Assembly (NCBI GenBank): GCA_945891505.1
Contig: CAMDDL010000013.1
Span: 1-64,000 of the forward strand
Direction: 5' to 3'
DNA length: 64,000 bases
DNA from: Maricaulis salignorans
Lineage (GTDB): Bacteria > Pseudomonadota > Alphaproteobacteria > Caulobacterales > Aquidulcibacteraceae
Part shown: in pieces, positions 26,734-34,479 of the stretch
How the letters are laid out: each line of letters starts with the position of its first letter
How positions within the stretch are numbered: position 1 is the stretch's first letter
Program-made: the position numbers and the translations under genes
Notes under the pieces: model-generated
What the model saw: only the letters and a program-made list of their open reading frames with translations
What the model was told of the DNA's origin: nothing
Databases searched by the model: none

Positions 26734-27540
26734 ATGGAGTTTCAGCACTATTCCCGCATCGAATTTGCTTATGACCAAGGCTATGGCCCACGTGTTCTGG
26801 TCGTCACCATCAGCGGCAACAATCCCGTCAATGGCGTCGATGAAGCCATGCACGAAGAATTGGCTCGCGTTTTCACAGACTGCCAGCGCGATCCCGACAG
26901 CGATCTGATCGTCTTGACCGGCAAGGGCCGCGTGTTTTGCGCTGGCGGTGATCTAGATTGGTTTGATGAGCAGATCAGCAATCCGGCCAGCTTTCGCGCA
27001 ATTGCACCCGATGCCAAGCGGATCGTGTTGTCTCTGTTGGAACTCGAAAAGCCGATCATCTGCCGTCTGAATGGCGCAGCAGCAGGCCTTGGGGCAACGA
27101 TTGCTTTGATGTGCGATGTGATCATCGCCGAAGATACAGCCAAGATTGGCGACCCGCATGTGAAGGTTGGCCTCGTCGCGGGGGATGGTGGGGCCGTGAT
27201 TTGGCCTGCCTTGATCGGGATAGCGCGGGCCAAGGAAATGCTGCTGACAGGCGACTTGATCTCTGGCGCAGAAGCGGCCCGTATTGGCCTTGTCAATTAT
27301 GCCGTGCCTTCTGACCAGCTCAATAGCAAAGTCGCCGAAATGGCTGGCAAGATCCTTGGTAATCCACGCTGGGCTGTGCGTTGGACCAAGGTGGTCATGA
27401 ACCAACAACTGCGCCAGGCGGCCAATCTGACCATGGATGCTGCTGTTGCCTATGAGACCTTGTCCAATATGGCCAAGGACCGGGCTGAAGCCGTCGCTGC
27501 CTTTAAGGAAAAGCGCAAAATGAATCTGACAGGGGAATAG
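26734..27540 (+). CDS. Enoyl-CoA hydratase/isomerase family protein
   Basis: 268 residues of the crotonase fold. The oxyanion-hole segments VLTGKGRVFCAGGDL and NGAAAGLGATIALMCDV are clear. In the usual hydratase two Glu act in catalysis. Here the first site reads GDPHVKVGL, apparently with His in place of Glu, while the second is kept in AKEMLLTGD. So it may be an isomerase, thioesterase or other crotonase variant rather than a plain hydratase. It lies 14 bases after the reductase and 2 before the dehydrogenase gene. Confidence 0.78.
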   Translation: MEFQHYSRIEFAYDQGYGPRVLVVTISGNNPVNGVDEAMHEELARVFTDCQRDPDSDLIVLTGKGRVFCAGGDLDWFDEQISNPASFRAIAPDAKRIVLSLLELEKPIICRLNGAAAGLGATIALMCDVIIAEDTAKIGDPHVKVGLVAGDGGAVIWPALIGIARAKEMLLTGDLISGAEAARIGLVNYAVPSDQLNSKVAEMAGKILGNPRWAVRWTKVVMNQQLRQAANLTMDAAVAYETLSNMAKDRAEAVAAFKEKRKMNLTGE

Positions 27541-27542
27541 AA

Positions 27543-28709
27543 TTGCCACACGCCTTTGCCCCAGAACCCGACCACGTTACCGAACTGCGCAATCAACTGC
27601 GCCGCTTTGTGGAGGCCAAGGCCCCACGCGAAAAGCGCCAATTGTGGGACCGTACCCATACCTGGCCGCGCGACCTGTTTGCTGAGCTCGCCGCCATGGG
27701 CATTTGTGGCCTGACGGTTGAAGAGGAATATGGTGGCCTCGGGCAAGATGTTTATGCCGCTGTGGCCGTCATCGAAGAATTGTGCCGGGCAGGGGCGTTC
27801 CTCGCTGGCCCCTTTATTCATTGTGCCTTCTACGGCGGGATGAATATCTCAGAAAATGGCAATGACGCCCAAAAAGCCGCCTATCTGCCCGCCTTGGCCA
27901 AAGGCGAGCTCATGTTCTGCTATGGCTTGTCTGAACCCGATGTGGGGGGAGACTTGTCCAGCGTCACCACACGCGGTGTGATTGACGGCGACCATGTAGT
28001 GATCAATGGGGCCAAGCGCTGGTGCACGGGCGCGGACTTTGCCGACTACATCTATTGCCTGATCCGCACCGAAAGCGATGAGAAGCGCAAAAACCTCGCC
28101 TTTGTGTTGATCCCGAAAGATACGCCGGGCGTAACCCTGCAGCCGATAGAGCACGTCAATCTGCGCTATACGCTGTCGAGTGACGTCTATTTCGACAACG
28201 CCCGCATTCCCGTGTCCCACATTGTCGGCGGGCCTGAAAAATGGGGCAAGGGCTGGGGCATGTTGGCTGGCCGCGCACTCGATGTCGAAAAGCTGGAAAT
28301 TACCGCTGTCACCTTTGGCATCGCGCAAGCCGCCGTCGAAGAAGCTTGGGCCTATGCGCAAGAGCGGGTGCAGTTTGGCAAGGTTATCTCCGGCCATCAG
28401 GCCATCCGCCATGCCTTGGTTGAGGCTCGCACCAAGCTCGAAGCCTGTCGGCATATGCTCTACCACGCCGCTTGGCTCGCCACGCAGAACCTGCCCTGCG
28501 GCGTTGAATCCAGCATGGCCAAACTATTCGTCGCCGACACCGCTGCCGAAATCGCCCTCATCTGCCAACGCGTGCTAGGTGCCTATGCCCTGTCCGACGC
28601 CTTCGACATGGAACGCCACGTCCGCGACCTCCTCGGCATGCGCATCGTCGGTGGGTCGAGCGACATGCAGAAGAATAACCTCGCGGGCCTTTGGGGGATG
28701 AAGGGCTAG
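27543..28709 (+). CDS. Acyl-CoA dehydrogenase family protein
   Basis: 388 residues with the acyl-CoA dehydrogenase layout: an N-terminal helical domain, a central beta domain with YGLSEPDVGGDLSSVTTRG, and a C-terminal FAD-contacting region with GGSSDMQKNNLAG. The glutamate usually found in the C-terminal YEGT-type loop is absent (IVGGSSDM); in some family members the base sits on another helix. The first codon is TTG at 27543, with AGGGGA upstream. As the last gene of the reductase-crotonase operon, it probably desaturates an acyl-CoA made or used by its neighbours. Confidence 0.85.
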   Translation: MPHAFAPEPDHVTELRNQLRRFVEAKAPREKRQLWDRTHTWPRDLFAELAAMGICGLTVEEEYGGLGQDVYAAVAVIEELCRAGAFLAGPFIHCAFYGGMNISENGNDAQKAAYLPALAKGELMFCYGLSEPDVGGDLSSVTTRGVIDGDHVVINGAKRWCTGADFADYIYCLIRTESDEKRKNLAFVLIPKDTPGVTLQPIEHVNLRYTLSSDVYFDNARIPVSHIVGGPEKWGKGWGMLAGRALDVEKLEITAVTFGIAQAAVEEAWAYAQERVQFGKVISGHQAIRHALVEARTKLEACRHMLYHAAWLATQNLPCGVESSMAKLFVADTAAEIALICQRVLGAYALSDAFDMERHVRDLLGMRIVGGSSDMQKNNLAGLWGMKG

Positions 28710-28719
28710 GTTTGAAGGC

Positions 28720-28795
28720 TGGTGGGTCGTGTAGGACTCGAACCTACAACCAGACCGTTATGAGCGGCCGGCTCTAACCATTGAGCTAACGACCC
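28720..28795 (-). tRNA. tRNA with CAT anticodon, probably tRNA-Ile2 (lysidine type)
   Basis: On the minus strand a full cloverleaf reads from GGGTCGTTAGCTCAATGG to an encoded CCA end. The acceptor stem GGGTCGT/ACGACCC is perfect, the anticodon loop is CTCATAA and the T loop TTCGAGT. CAT anticodons belong to initiator Met, elongator Met or Ile2. The acceptor begins with a paired G-C, which excludes the initiator. I favour Ile2 from overall similarity, with elongator Met as the alternative. Confidence 0.88.
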
Positions 28796-28920
28796 GTGCC
28801 ATGGCGAACCAGAGGCGGGAGGCGGGGAGATAGCGGTTTTTGGTGCGTCGCAAAAGCCTCGTCCTCATTTGAACGCAGATCGGTCTCTTTTTTGCCAAAA
28901 GCAGTGCAGACTCTGTTCAT

Positions 28921-28941
28921 GTTGGTTTAGGTAAAACCAAC
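28921..28941. promoter_or_regulatory. Inverted repeat upstream of the SIMPL-domain gene
   Basis: GTTGGTTT (28921-28928) and AAACCAAC (28934-28941) form a perfect 8-bp dyad with a 5-base spacer, 26 bases before the ATG. It is followed at once by CGGACCAA, a motif that recurs ahead of the permease gene at 29842. It could be an operator or a leader hairpin. Confidence 0.45.
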
Positions 28942-28967
28942 GGACCAATCTGGGAAGGGAATACACC

Positions 28968-29735
28968 ATGCGTCAGTTTCATCGCCACACCCTCTTATCG
29001 GCACTCGCGATCAGTGCAGTGGGTTTCGTGCCCCTGTCGGCGATGGCGCAGGCCGCACCGGCTATGGGCGCGCCTTGCTGCGTGGCACCAGCACCGGTCA
29101 CGCCGACAACCTTGAACTTCACCGTCAGCGCCGATCAGAAGAAGGCGCCGGATATGGCGACCATGGGGGCAGGGGTCGTGACGACCGCTAAGACTGCCAA
29201 AGCCGCCATGGAAGACAATGCGCGCAAAATGTCGGCGGCCTTTGTGGCGTTGAAAGCCGCAGGCATTGCCGACAAGGACATGCAGACCTCTGGCGTGCAA
29301 CTCAGCCCGCAATATGATTACACCAACGGCACCCGCCCGCGCATTGTCGGATACCAAGCTTCTAACCGCGTGACCCTAAAGCTGCGCAAGATCGACCAAA
29401 TCGGTGCCGTGATGGACGCCCTTGTCGCCCAAGGTATCAACGAGATTGACGGGCCAAACTTTGGTATTGAAAATCCTGAAGCTATGCTGGATCAGGCGCG
29501 CACCGAAGCCATGACCACCGCGATGCGCCGGGCAGAGCTTTACGCCAAAGCCGCTGGCATGCGGGTCAAGCGCATTGTCTCGATCAATGAGAGCGGTGGT
29601 TACATGCCCCCGCAACCTATGCCAATGATGATGGCACGCGCTGCGATGGCTGACTCCGCTGCACCAACTCCTGTGGCTGCAGGCGAGGTAAGCTATTCGA
29701 TCCAACTCTCGCTGCAAATCGAGCTCGAAAAGTAG
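28968..29735 (+). CDS. SIMPL-domain (DUF541) exported protein
   Basis: 255 residues. A signal peptide with cleavage around AMAQA (residue 28) sends it to the periplasm. The remainder is a SIMPL/DUF541 domain: FTVSADQKKAPDMATMGAGV, TSGVQLSPQYDYTNG, and YQASNRVTLKLRKIDQIGAV. Members such as YggE are linked to oxidative-stress tolerance, but the mechanism is not known. Here it precedes the bicarbonate permease with a 106-base gap and may or may not share a transcript with it. Confidence 0.85.
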   Translation: MRQFHRHTLLSALAISAVGFVPLSAMAQAAPAMGAPCCVAPAPVTPTTLNFTVSADQKKAPDMATMGAGVVTTAKTAKAAMEDNARKMSAAFVALKAAGIADKDMQTSGVQLSPQYDYTNGTRPRIVGYQASNRVTLKLRKIDQIGAVMDALVAQGINEIDGPNFGIENPEAMLDQARTEAMTTAMRRAELYAKAAGMRVKRIVSINESGGYMPPQPMPMMMARAAMADSAAPTPVAAGEVSYSIQLSLQIELEK

Positions 29736-29753
29736 GAATAAAATCGCAAATGT

Positions 29754-29802
29754 TGGTCCGATGACGGTCGATCACGGAGATGTGGTCAAGAGAATCGGAC
29801 CA
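29754..29802. promoter_or_regulatory. Long-spaced inverted repeat upstream of the bicarbonate permease
   Basis: TGGTCCGAT (29754-29762) and ATCGGACCA (29794-29802) are perfectly complementary, 31 bases apart, in the leader of the SbtA-like gene. They could pair in RNA or be two half-sites for a protein acting on looped DNA. The core CGGACCA also occurs before the SIMPL gene. Confidence 0.45.
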
Positions 29803-29841
29803 GCGCTTGCAAACTGGTGGGTTTCACGATAGCGGGCCGCC

Positions 29842-30837
29842 ATGTTTAACTTTGACCTCGTCGCAGCAAACCTTCTCTCGCCCGCTGTCATCTGTTTCGC
29901 TGTTGGTGCCTTTGCCGCTTATGTGAAGAGCGACTTACGCGTCCCACAGCAGGTGCACGAGACAATCTCGATGTACCTCTTGTTCTCGATTGGCCTCAAA
30001 GGCGGGATCGCGCTTGATAATTCGGCGGGCGCTTCGATGTTGCTACCGTTCTTAGCGACTATCTTGATGGGCGTATTAACGCCGACAATCGCCTTCTTTG
30101 TGGCCCGACAGATCGGCAAACAAAGCATCGTCGACTCCGGTGCGATGGCGGCTCATTTCGGCTCGGTTAGTGCTGTGACCTTTATGGCCGCCTTGAACTT
30201 CGCGACATTGAGTGGGTTTCAGATCGAAGGTTATCTGACAGCTCTGCTGATCGTGCTGGAGGTGCCCGGCATCATTATCGGCATCGTGCTGGCGCGCCTC
30301 ATGTCCGAAAATCGCACAATCAGCGTAAATCACGTGCTACGTGAAGCAATCACCAGCAAAAGCGTGATGCTGATGGGCGGTGGTTTGCTGGTTGGCCTGT
30401 TGACCGACGCCAAAGGGATTGAAGCGGTGTCCACCGTATTTATTACCCCCTTCCAAGGCGTTTTGGCTTTCTTCTTGTTGGAACTTGGCGTGGTGGCCTT
30501 AAAGCGCCTACGGGAATCGAAGGCGCCTTTGCCCTTTATGCTGGGCTTTGGCATCACCATGCCCATCGTCTTTGGGACGATTGGCTTGATAGTCGGCCAC
30601 TTCGCTGGCTTCTCGGTTGGCGGCACGGCCGTTTTCGCGACCATGGTGGCAAGTGCTTCTTATATCGCGGCCCCTGCCGCCGTGCGGATGGCCATGCCAG
30701 AGGCGAACGAGGGCCTTTACCTCACCACCTCGATCAGTATTACCCTGCCGTTCAACATCATCATCGGGATCCCTGCCTACTTCGCGGTCTCGGCGATGAT
30801 AAGCGATTGGCCGACGCTAGCGAGCTTAGTGCCCTAA
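29842..30837 (+). CDS. sbtA: SbtA-type sodium-dependent bicarbonate permease
   Basis: 331 residues with about ten membrane segments, matching the SbtA family known from cyanobacteria, where it imports bicarbonate with sodium. The start NLLSPAVICFAVGAFAAYVK and the segment YLLFSIGLKGGIAL are conserved family features. No separate SbtB (PII-like) regulator gene is seen beside it. A beta-carbonic anhydrase gene is convergent, with stop codons sharing four bases. The pair would supply and interconvert inorganic carbon for carboxylases such as PccB in this heterotroph. Confidence 0.85.
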   Translation: MFNFDLVAANLLSPAVICFAVGAFAAYVKSDLRVPQQVHETISMYLLFSIGLKGGIALDNSAGASMLLPFLATILMGVLTPTIAFFVARQIGKQSIVDSGAMAAHFGSVSAVTFMAALNFATLSGFQIEGYLTALLIVLEVPGIIIGIVLARLMSENRTISVNHVLREAITSKSVMLMGGGLLVGLLTDAKGIEAVSTVFITPFQGVLAFFLLELGVVALKRLRESKAPLPFMLGFGITMPIVFGTIGLIVGHFAGFSVGGTAVFATMVASASYIAAPAAVRMAMPEANEGLYLTTSISITLPFNIIIGIPAYFAVSAMISDWPTLASLVP

Positions 30838-31466
30838 TCCGCGGCCCGTGGGTCTGCTCGCACCCAGCCGCGTTCATGGTTGAACAAGTCCAACCCGCCG
30901 GTGGCGATGTCAAAGCGCGCGCCTTCTAGATTGAGGGTGCCGGCTGCGACTTTTTCAGCGACAAACGGGAAGCTCAACAAGTTCGACATTGAAAGCTCTA
31001 CGCTCGCGCGCTCGCACGGTTCGATTTCATAGGTGTTTAAGGCCACAACGACAGGGACCAGCACATCGATCCATTGATTGACGAACCGCATCGTTTGGCC
31101 GTCTTGGCTAGCCTTTGTGCCCCACCGCCCCCGGTTGATAGCAGCTTGGACGCCGCCACAGCGGGCATGGCCCATCACAAGGATCGTCTTTACCCCTAGG
31201 GCTTGGACGGCAAATTCAATTGCCGCAGAGGTTCCGTGCAAGCCTTCGCCTTGCTCAAAGGGCGGCACAAGGGCGGCCACATTGCGCACGACAAATAGCT
31301 CGCCAGGAGAGACATCAAAGATTTGACCGGGATCGGCGCGAGAGTCTGAGCAGGCAATCACCAACAAGCGCGGGGTTTGGCCATCGGCCAATTGTTCATA
31401 GAGTTCGCGCTGATGTGGCCAAGCATCCCGGCGAAAACGGCTATAGCCTTCCAATAATCGATCCAT
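30834..31466 (-). CDS. Beta-class carbonic anhydrase
   Basis: 210 residues. The zinc site is complete: Cys39, Asp41 and Arg43 in CSDSRAD, and His100 and Cys103 in GHARCGG. It interconverts CO2 and bicarbonate in the cytosol. There is no signal peptide. It faces the SbtA-like gene and the two stops overlap in CTAA. It follows an NfeD/stomatin pair from which it is separated by about 40 bases but reads the same way. Confidence 0.93.
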   Translation of the reverse strand: MDRLLEGYSRFRRDAWPHQRELYEQLADGQTPRLLVIACSDSRADPGQIFDVSPGELFVVRNVAALVPPFEQGEGLHGTSAAIEFAVQALGVKTILVMGHARCGGVQAAINRGRWGTKASQDGQTMRFVNQWIDVLVPVVVALNTYEIEPCERASVELSMSNLLSFPFVAEKVAAGTLNLEGARFDIATGGLDLFNHERGWVRADPRAAD

Positions 31467-31505
31467 CAGAAACCTATAGCCGCACCTGTCTGGGGATGGG
31501 AAGAC

Positions 31506-31973
31506 TTAATTGGCGCGTGTCACATGCAGGACCGCGCCTTCAACCCCGGTCACCACCAAAACACTGCCGCTGGCCGGTTCCGCCCCATCGCAGGTTTTAG
31601 CCGCCCATTCTGTGTCGCCTAGACGAACCCGGCCCATGCCCCCAACAAAGTTATCGACCGCAATCGATGTTTGCCCAATATGGCGCTGAAGCGGGGAGTT
31701 TAGAGTAGGGTCTTCAGATGGCGTCGAATCTGGTTTGAAGAAACGTCGCCCTGCCACGGTCGTTGCCAATGCAAACATGGCAAAGGCAACCAATTGCAAC
31801 GGCAGACTTGCTTCGGGGAAGATCGCGGCAAGTGCGGCGGTTAGGGCGGCCGCTGTCGCAATCCACAACAAATAAGCCGTACCGGTCAGCAATTCAGCTG
31901 CTAATAGCGCGGCCCCAATGCCAAGCCACGTCAACGCGCCAAAACCCACCCAATTACTTATAAGTGCTTCCAT
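31506..31973 (-). CDS. NfeD-family membrane protein
   Basis: 155 residues. Two to three membrane segments fill the first 80 residues (ALTWLGIGAALLAAELL, LPLQLVAFAMFALAT). A small soluble OB-like domain follows, with GRVRLGDTEWAAKT. NfeD proteins are encoded beside stomatin-like proteins and are thought to organise membrane microdomains with them. It begins 4 bases after the stop of the stomatin gene, so the two are one operon. Confidence 0.85.
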   Translation of the reverse strand: MEALISNWVGFGALTWLGIGAALLAAELLTGTAYLLWIATAAALTAALAAIFPEASLPLQLVAFAMFALATTVAGRRFFKPDSTPSEDPTLNSPLQRHIGQTSIAVDNFVGGMGRVRLGDTEWAAKTCDGAEPASGSVLVVTGVEGAVLHVTRAN

Positions 31974-31977
31974 GGTC

Positions 31978-32940
31978 TTAGCCCTTCGTGGTTGGAACAG
32001 AGGTGCGGCCTTGCCCTTGGCCTTGCCCTTGGGTTGCCGTGCCGGACATGGTCAATTGGCGCACGCCTTCGATCGCCGAAGCAATCGCGCTCAACTCGGT
32101 GGGCACGATCACCGTGCGTTGTTGGGGCGACGAGGCCAGTTTGCCAAAGGCCTCGACATAGGATTGGCCGAGGAAGTAATTCAGCGCATTGACGTCGCCG
32201 GCTGAGATCGCGTCGGATACCATGCGCGTCGCGTTTGCTTCTGCTTCTGCTGAGCGTTCCCGACCTTCGGCGTCCCGGAAAGCAGATTCCTTACGGCCTT
32301 CAGCTTCTAAGATAACCGCTTGCTTATGGCCTTCAGCGCGCAGAATGGCCGCTGCCTTGTCGCCTTCAGCAGAGGTGATTTCGGCCCGACGCTCGCGTTC
32401 GGCTTTCATTTGCTTGGCCATGGCTTCATTGAGGTCTGCAGGGGGCGATAAGTCTTTGATCTCAATCCGCACCACTTTAACACCCCAAGGGTTGGTAGCC
32501 GCATCGATGGTCTGCAACAACCGCGCATTGATGGTATCGCGCTGAGATAGGACTTCGTCCAACTCCATAGAGCCGATCACAGTGCGCAAATTGGTCAAGG
32601 ACAGATTGGTGATGGCCAGACGTAAATCTTCCACTTCGTAAGCAGCCTTGGCAGCATCAAACACTTGGGTGAAGACCACAGCATCACAGCGCACCATGAC
32701 GTTATCACGCGTGATCACTTCCTGACGCGGGACGTCAAGAACGCTCTCCATCATAGAAATCTTGCGGCCGATTTGGTCCATAATCGGCGTAATGAAATGG
32801 ATGCCGGGGTGTAGAGTACGCAAATAGCGACCAAAGCGCTCCAACGTATATTGGCGACCCTGTGGGACGATTTTGACAAAGGTGGTCACAAAAATGATCG
32901 CCATCACAACTAAGGCGGCGGAGAACCAAAAGAATTCCAT
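31978..32940 (-). CDS. qmcA: SPFH/band-7 (stomatin-like, QmcA-type) protein
   Basis: 320 residues. One membrane segment at residues 3-20 is followed by an SPFH domain with GRQYTLERFGRYLRTLHPG. A long helical, Ala/Glu-rich coiled-coil stretch (AERERRAEITSAEGDKAAAI) comes next, and the tail is Gln/Gly-rich. It forms large membrane-bound rings or scaffolds and may assist membrane proteases. It is paired with NfeD downstream. Confidence 0.9.
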   Translation of the reverse strand: MEFFWFSAALVVMAIIFVTTFVKIVPQGRQYTLERFGRYLRTLHPGIHFITPIMDQIGRKISMMESVLDVPRQEVITRDNVMVRCDAVVFTQVFDAAKAAYEVEDLRLAITNLSLTNLRTVIGSMELDEVLSQRDTINARLLQTIDAATNPWGVKVVRIEIKDLSPPADLNEAMAKQMKAERERRAEITSAEGDKAAAILRAEGHKQAVILEAEGRKESAFRDAEGRERSAEAEANATRMVSDAISAGDVNALNYFLGQSYVEAFGKLASSPQQRTVIVPTELSAIASAIEGVRQLTMSGTATQGQGQGQGRTSVPTTKG

Positions 32941-33079
32941 GAATTACCCTCCCAATATGAGCCAATGCCGGGGAGGCCAAAACGCGATACCGATTACCGC
33001 CCAAAGGCCTACCCTAAATCATTGCCCGCGAGGAATATGTGTATTGCCAAACCAGATTGAAAGAGCCCACTCGCTTTCC

Positions 33080-33100
33080 TGTGGATAAAATGGTGGATAA
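33080..33100. promoter_or_regulatory. Two DnaA-box-like sites
   Basis: TGTGGATAA (33080-33088) matches the DnaA-box consensus exactly and GGTGGATAA (33092-33100) differs by one base. They lie 12 bases apart in direct orientation in an AT-rich stretch. They could titrate DnaA or regulate a nearby gene. Confidence 0.4.
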
Positions 33101-33348
33101 ATTTGGGGATAGTCCGGATACCGCTGATTCTATGCGTGAATCTAAGTTTTGCGACTCACAAAAAACTTCTTGTCAAAATATAAATCAGGCGTACTCTTGA
33201 CCTCACGGAAGCAAGAGCGGGGGTAGAAAGTTAGCGAGGCGACAAAAGAAGAAAACGCCTTTCAATAGGTGGGGTCAACATAGTCTAATTCTAACGAATA
33301 CTTCTGAAGGCGAAGCGAAAGCTATACCTAGCACTTGGGTCCGTCGCA

Positions 33349-33393
33349 CTCAACTTGTTGAGAGCAGGCCGCACGGGGAAACCGGTGCGGCCT
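33349..33393 (+). terminator. Double hairpin, possible terminator of a small RNA
   Basis: CTCAAC-TT-GTTGAG (33349-33362) is followed by AGGCCGCAC...GTGCGGCCT (33366-33393) with a 10-base loop. Only TTT follows the second stem, so termination would be weak on sequence alone. Confidence 0.45.
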
Positions 33394-33471
33394 TTGTGCG
33401 TCTGTAAGCGAATGAGCTTGCCGTGCGGCACCCATTACATTGGTTTTCGTGGGCGTGGCATCGCATCTGCC

Positions 33472-34365
33472 TCAACTTGCGAAAGAAGTTTTAATCGCGC
33501 CGATAAATGCTTGAACCGTCGGCGACGGCGCTTGGGCGGCATGGGTCACGGCACTAATTGCAAAAAATGCCTCACCCGGAAAGGGCAGGGTCCGACACGC
33601 CCCTTTCGCGACCGAGCGTGCCGCAGCTGAAGCCGGCAACATGGTAACAATATCAGACCGCATGGCCAGTTCGAGACACGCACTTTGATTCAAGATCCGG
33701 TATTTTGGAAACCCTCGCTGCCGCAATAGTTCGCGTTGGTCAAACGGAAGGGCATTTTGAAACCTACTATCAAACCCGGCGATTGCCCAATCATAAGCCA
33801 AGATGGCCTGAAGGGAGCCATCGGTTTCTTCAATGGGATGGCCGGGCCGAAAGACAACTTGATAAGGCTCAGAAGCCAGTCTCTGGAGTTTCAGTTCGCT
33901 TCGGTTCTTCAGGCTCTCAATGGTCGTCGAATGAAACAACAAAAGATGCGCCTGCCTGCGGAGCAATCTCTCACTGGCGAGGTCCGGTGGCATGGTTTCG
34001 ATTTGTACGGCCACTTCGGGATGGGTTTTGCGGAACTCTAAGAGAGCTCCGTGCATCAGTGTATCGATGACAGCCGGGCCGCAAATGAGGTTTAGTTGTA
34101 ACTCTCCAGCAATCGCGTCGGCTCGGACCTTCTCGGAATGGGCCAGCAGATCTGAAGCAGTCAGAGCCAATCGTCGGCCAGCCTCGGTCGGAATGATCGA
34201 CCGAGTCGTGCGATCAAACAGACGCACATCCCACTTTGCCTCTAGGGTTTGGATGCTTTTGGTCAGTGCGGAATGGGTGATCAACAACTCCTCCGCCGCG
34301 CGGGAGAAACTGCCTAAGCGATAGACCGCTTCGAACCTCTGGATTAGAACAAGATCAATAGACAT
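33472..34365 (-). CDS. LysR-family transcriptional regulator
   Basis: About 297 residues. The N-terminal helix-turn-helix is canonical (LIQRFEAVYRLGSFSRAAEE, then LFDRTTRSIIPTEAGRRL), followed by a two-lobed effector domain. I chose the ATG at 34365 because the longer frame opens on TTG inside the AT-rich control region. It is divergent from a desaturase/hydroxylase gene, and a T-N11-A dyad lies between them, so it probably controls that gene and itself. The effector is unknown. Confidence 0.88.
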   Translation of the reverse strand: MSIDLVLIQRFEAVYRLGSFSRAAEELLITHSALTKSIQTLEAKWDVRLFDRTTRSIIPTEAGRRLALTASDLLAHSEKVRADAIAGELQLNLICGPAVIDTLMHGALLEFRKTHPEVAVQIETMPPDLASERLLRRQAHLLLFHSTTIESLKNRSELKLQRLASEPYQVVFRPGHPIEETDGSLQAILAYDWAIAGFDSRFQNALPFDQRELLRQRGFPKYRILNQSACLELAMRSDIVTMLPASAAARSVAKGACRTLPFPGEAFFAISAVTHAAQAPSPTVQAFIGAIKTSFAS

Positions 34366-34379
34366 GTTCCAAGATATAC

Positions 34380-34394
34380 ATAATATAGGATTAT
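34380..34394. promoter_or_regulatory. T-N11-A dyad, likely LysR site
   Basis: ATAAT-ATAGG-ATTAT is a perfect 5-bp dyad with a 5-base spacer and fits the T-N11-A pattern of LysR-type sites. It lies 15 bases from the regulator start and 85 from the divergent gene. Confidence 0.5.
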
Positions 34395-34479
34395 TATTCA
34401 ATTGTAGGCGTCAAGCAGCTAGCCTAACCTCCCGCGCCAACGCGAAAAGCGAGCTATCAGCGGCACCAGGGGGAAGCGA

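Larger units (their letters stand above)
32941..33471. other. 531-bp non-coding region, candidate small-RNA locus
   Basis: No protein gene is supported between the stomatin and LysR genes. The first half is AT-rich and carries DnaA-box-like sites. The second half is purine-rich and ends in two successive hairpins on the plus strand (33349-33393). A TTGACC at about 33199 could be a -35 element. The layout suits a small RNA of roughly 150-200 bases, but no known RNA family was recognised. Confidence 0.3.

Noticed and set aside
28720-28795. Initiator tRNA-Met
   Set aside because: The acceptor stem starts with a paired G-C and there is no run of three G-C pairs below the anticodon as in initiators.
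33080-33100. Chromosome origin
   Set aside because: Only two box-like sites and none of the usual origin neighbours (hemE, parAB, dnaA) are present.
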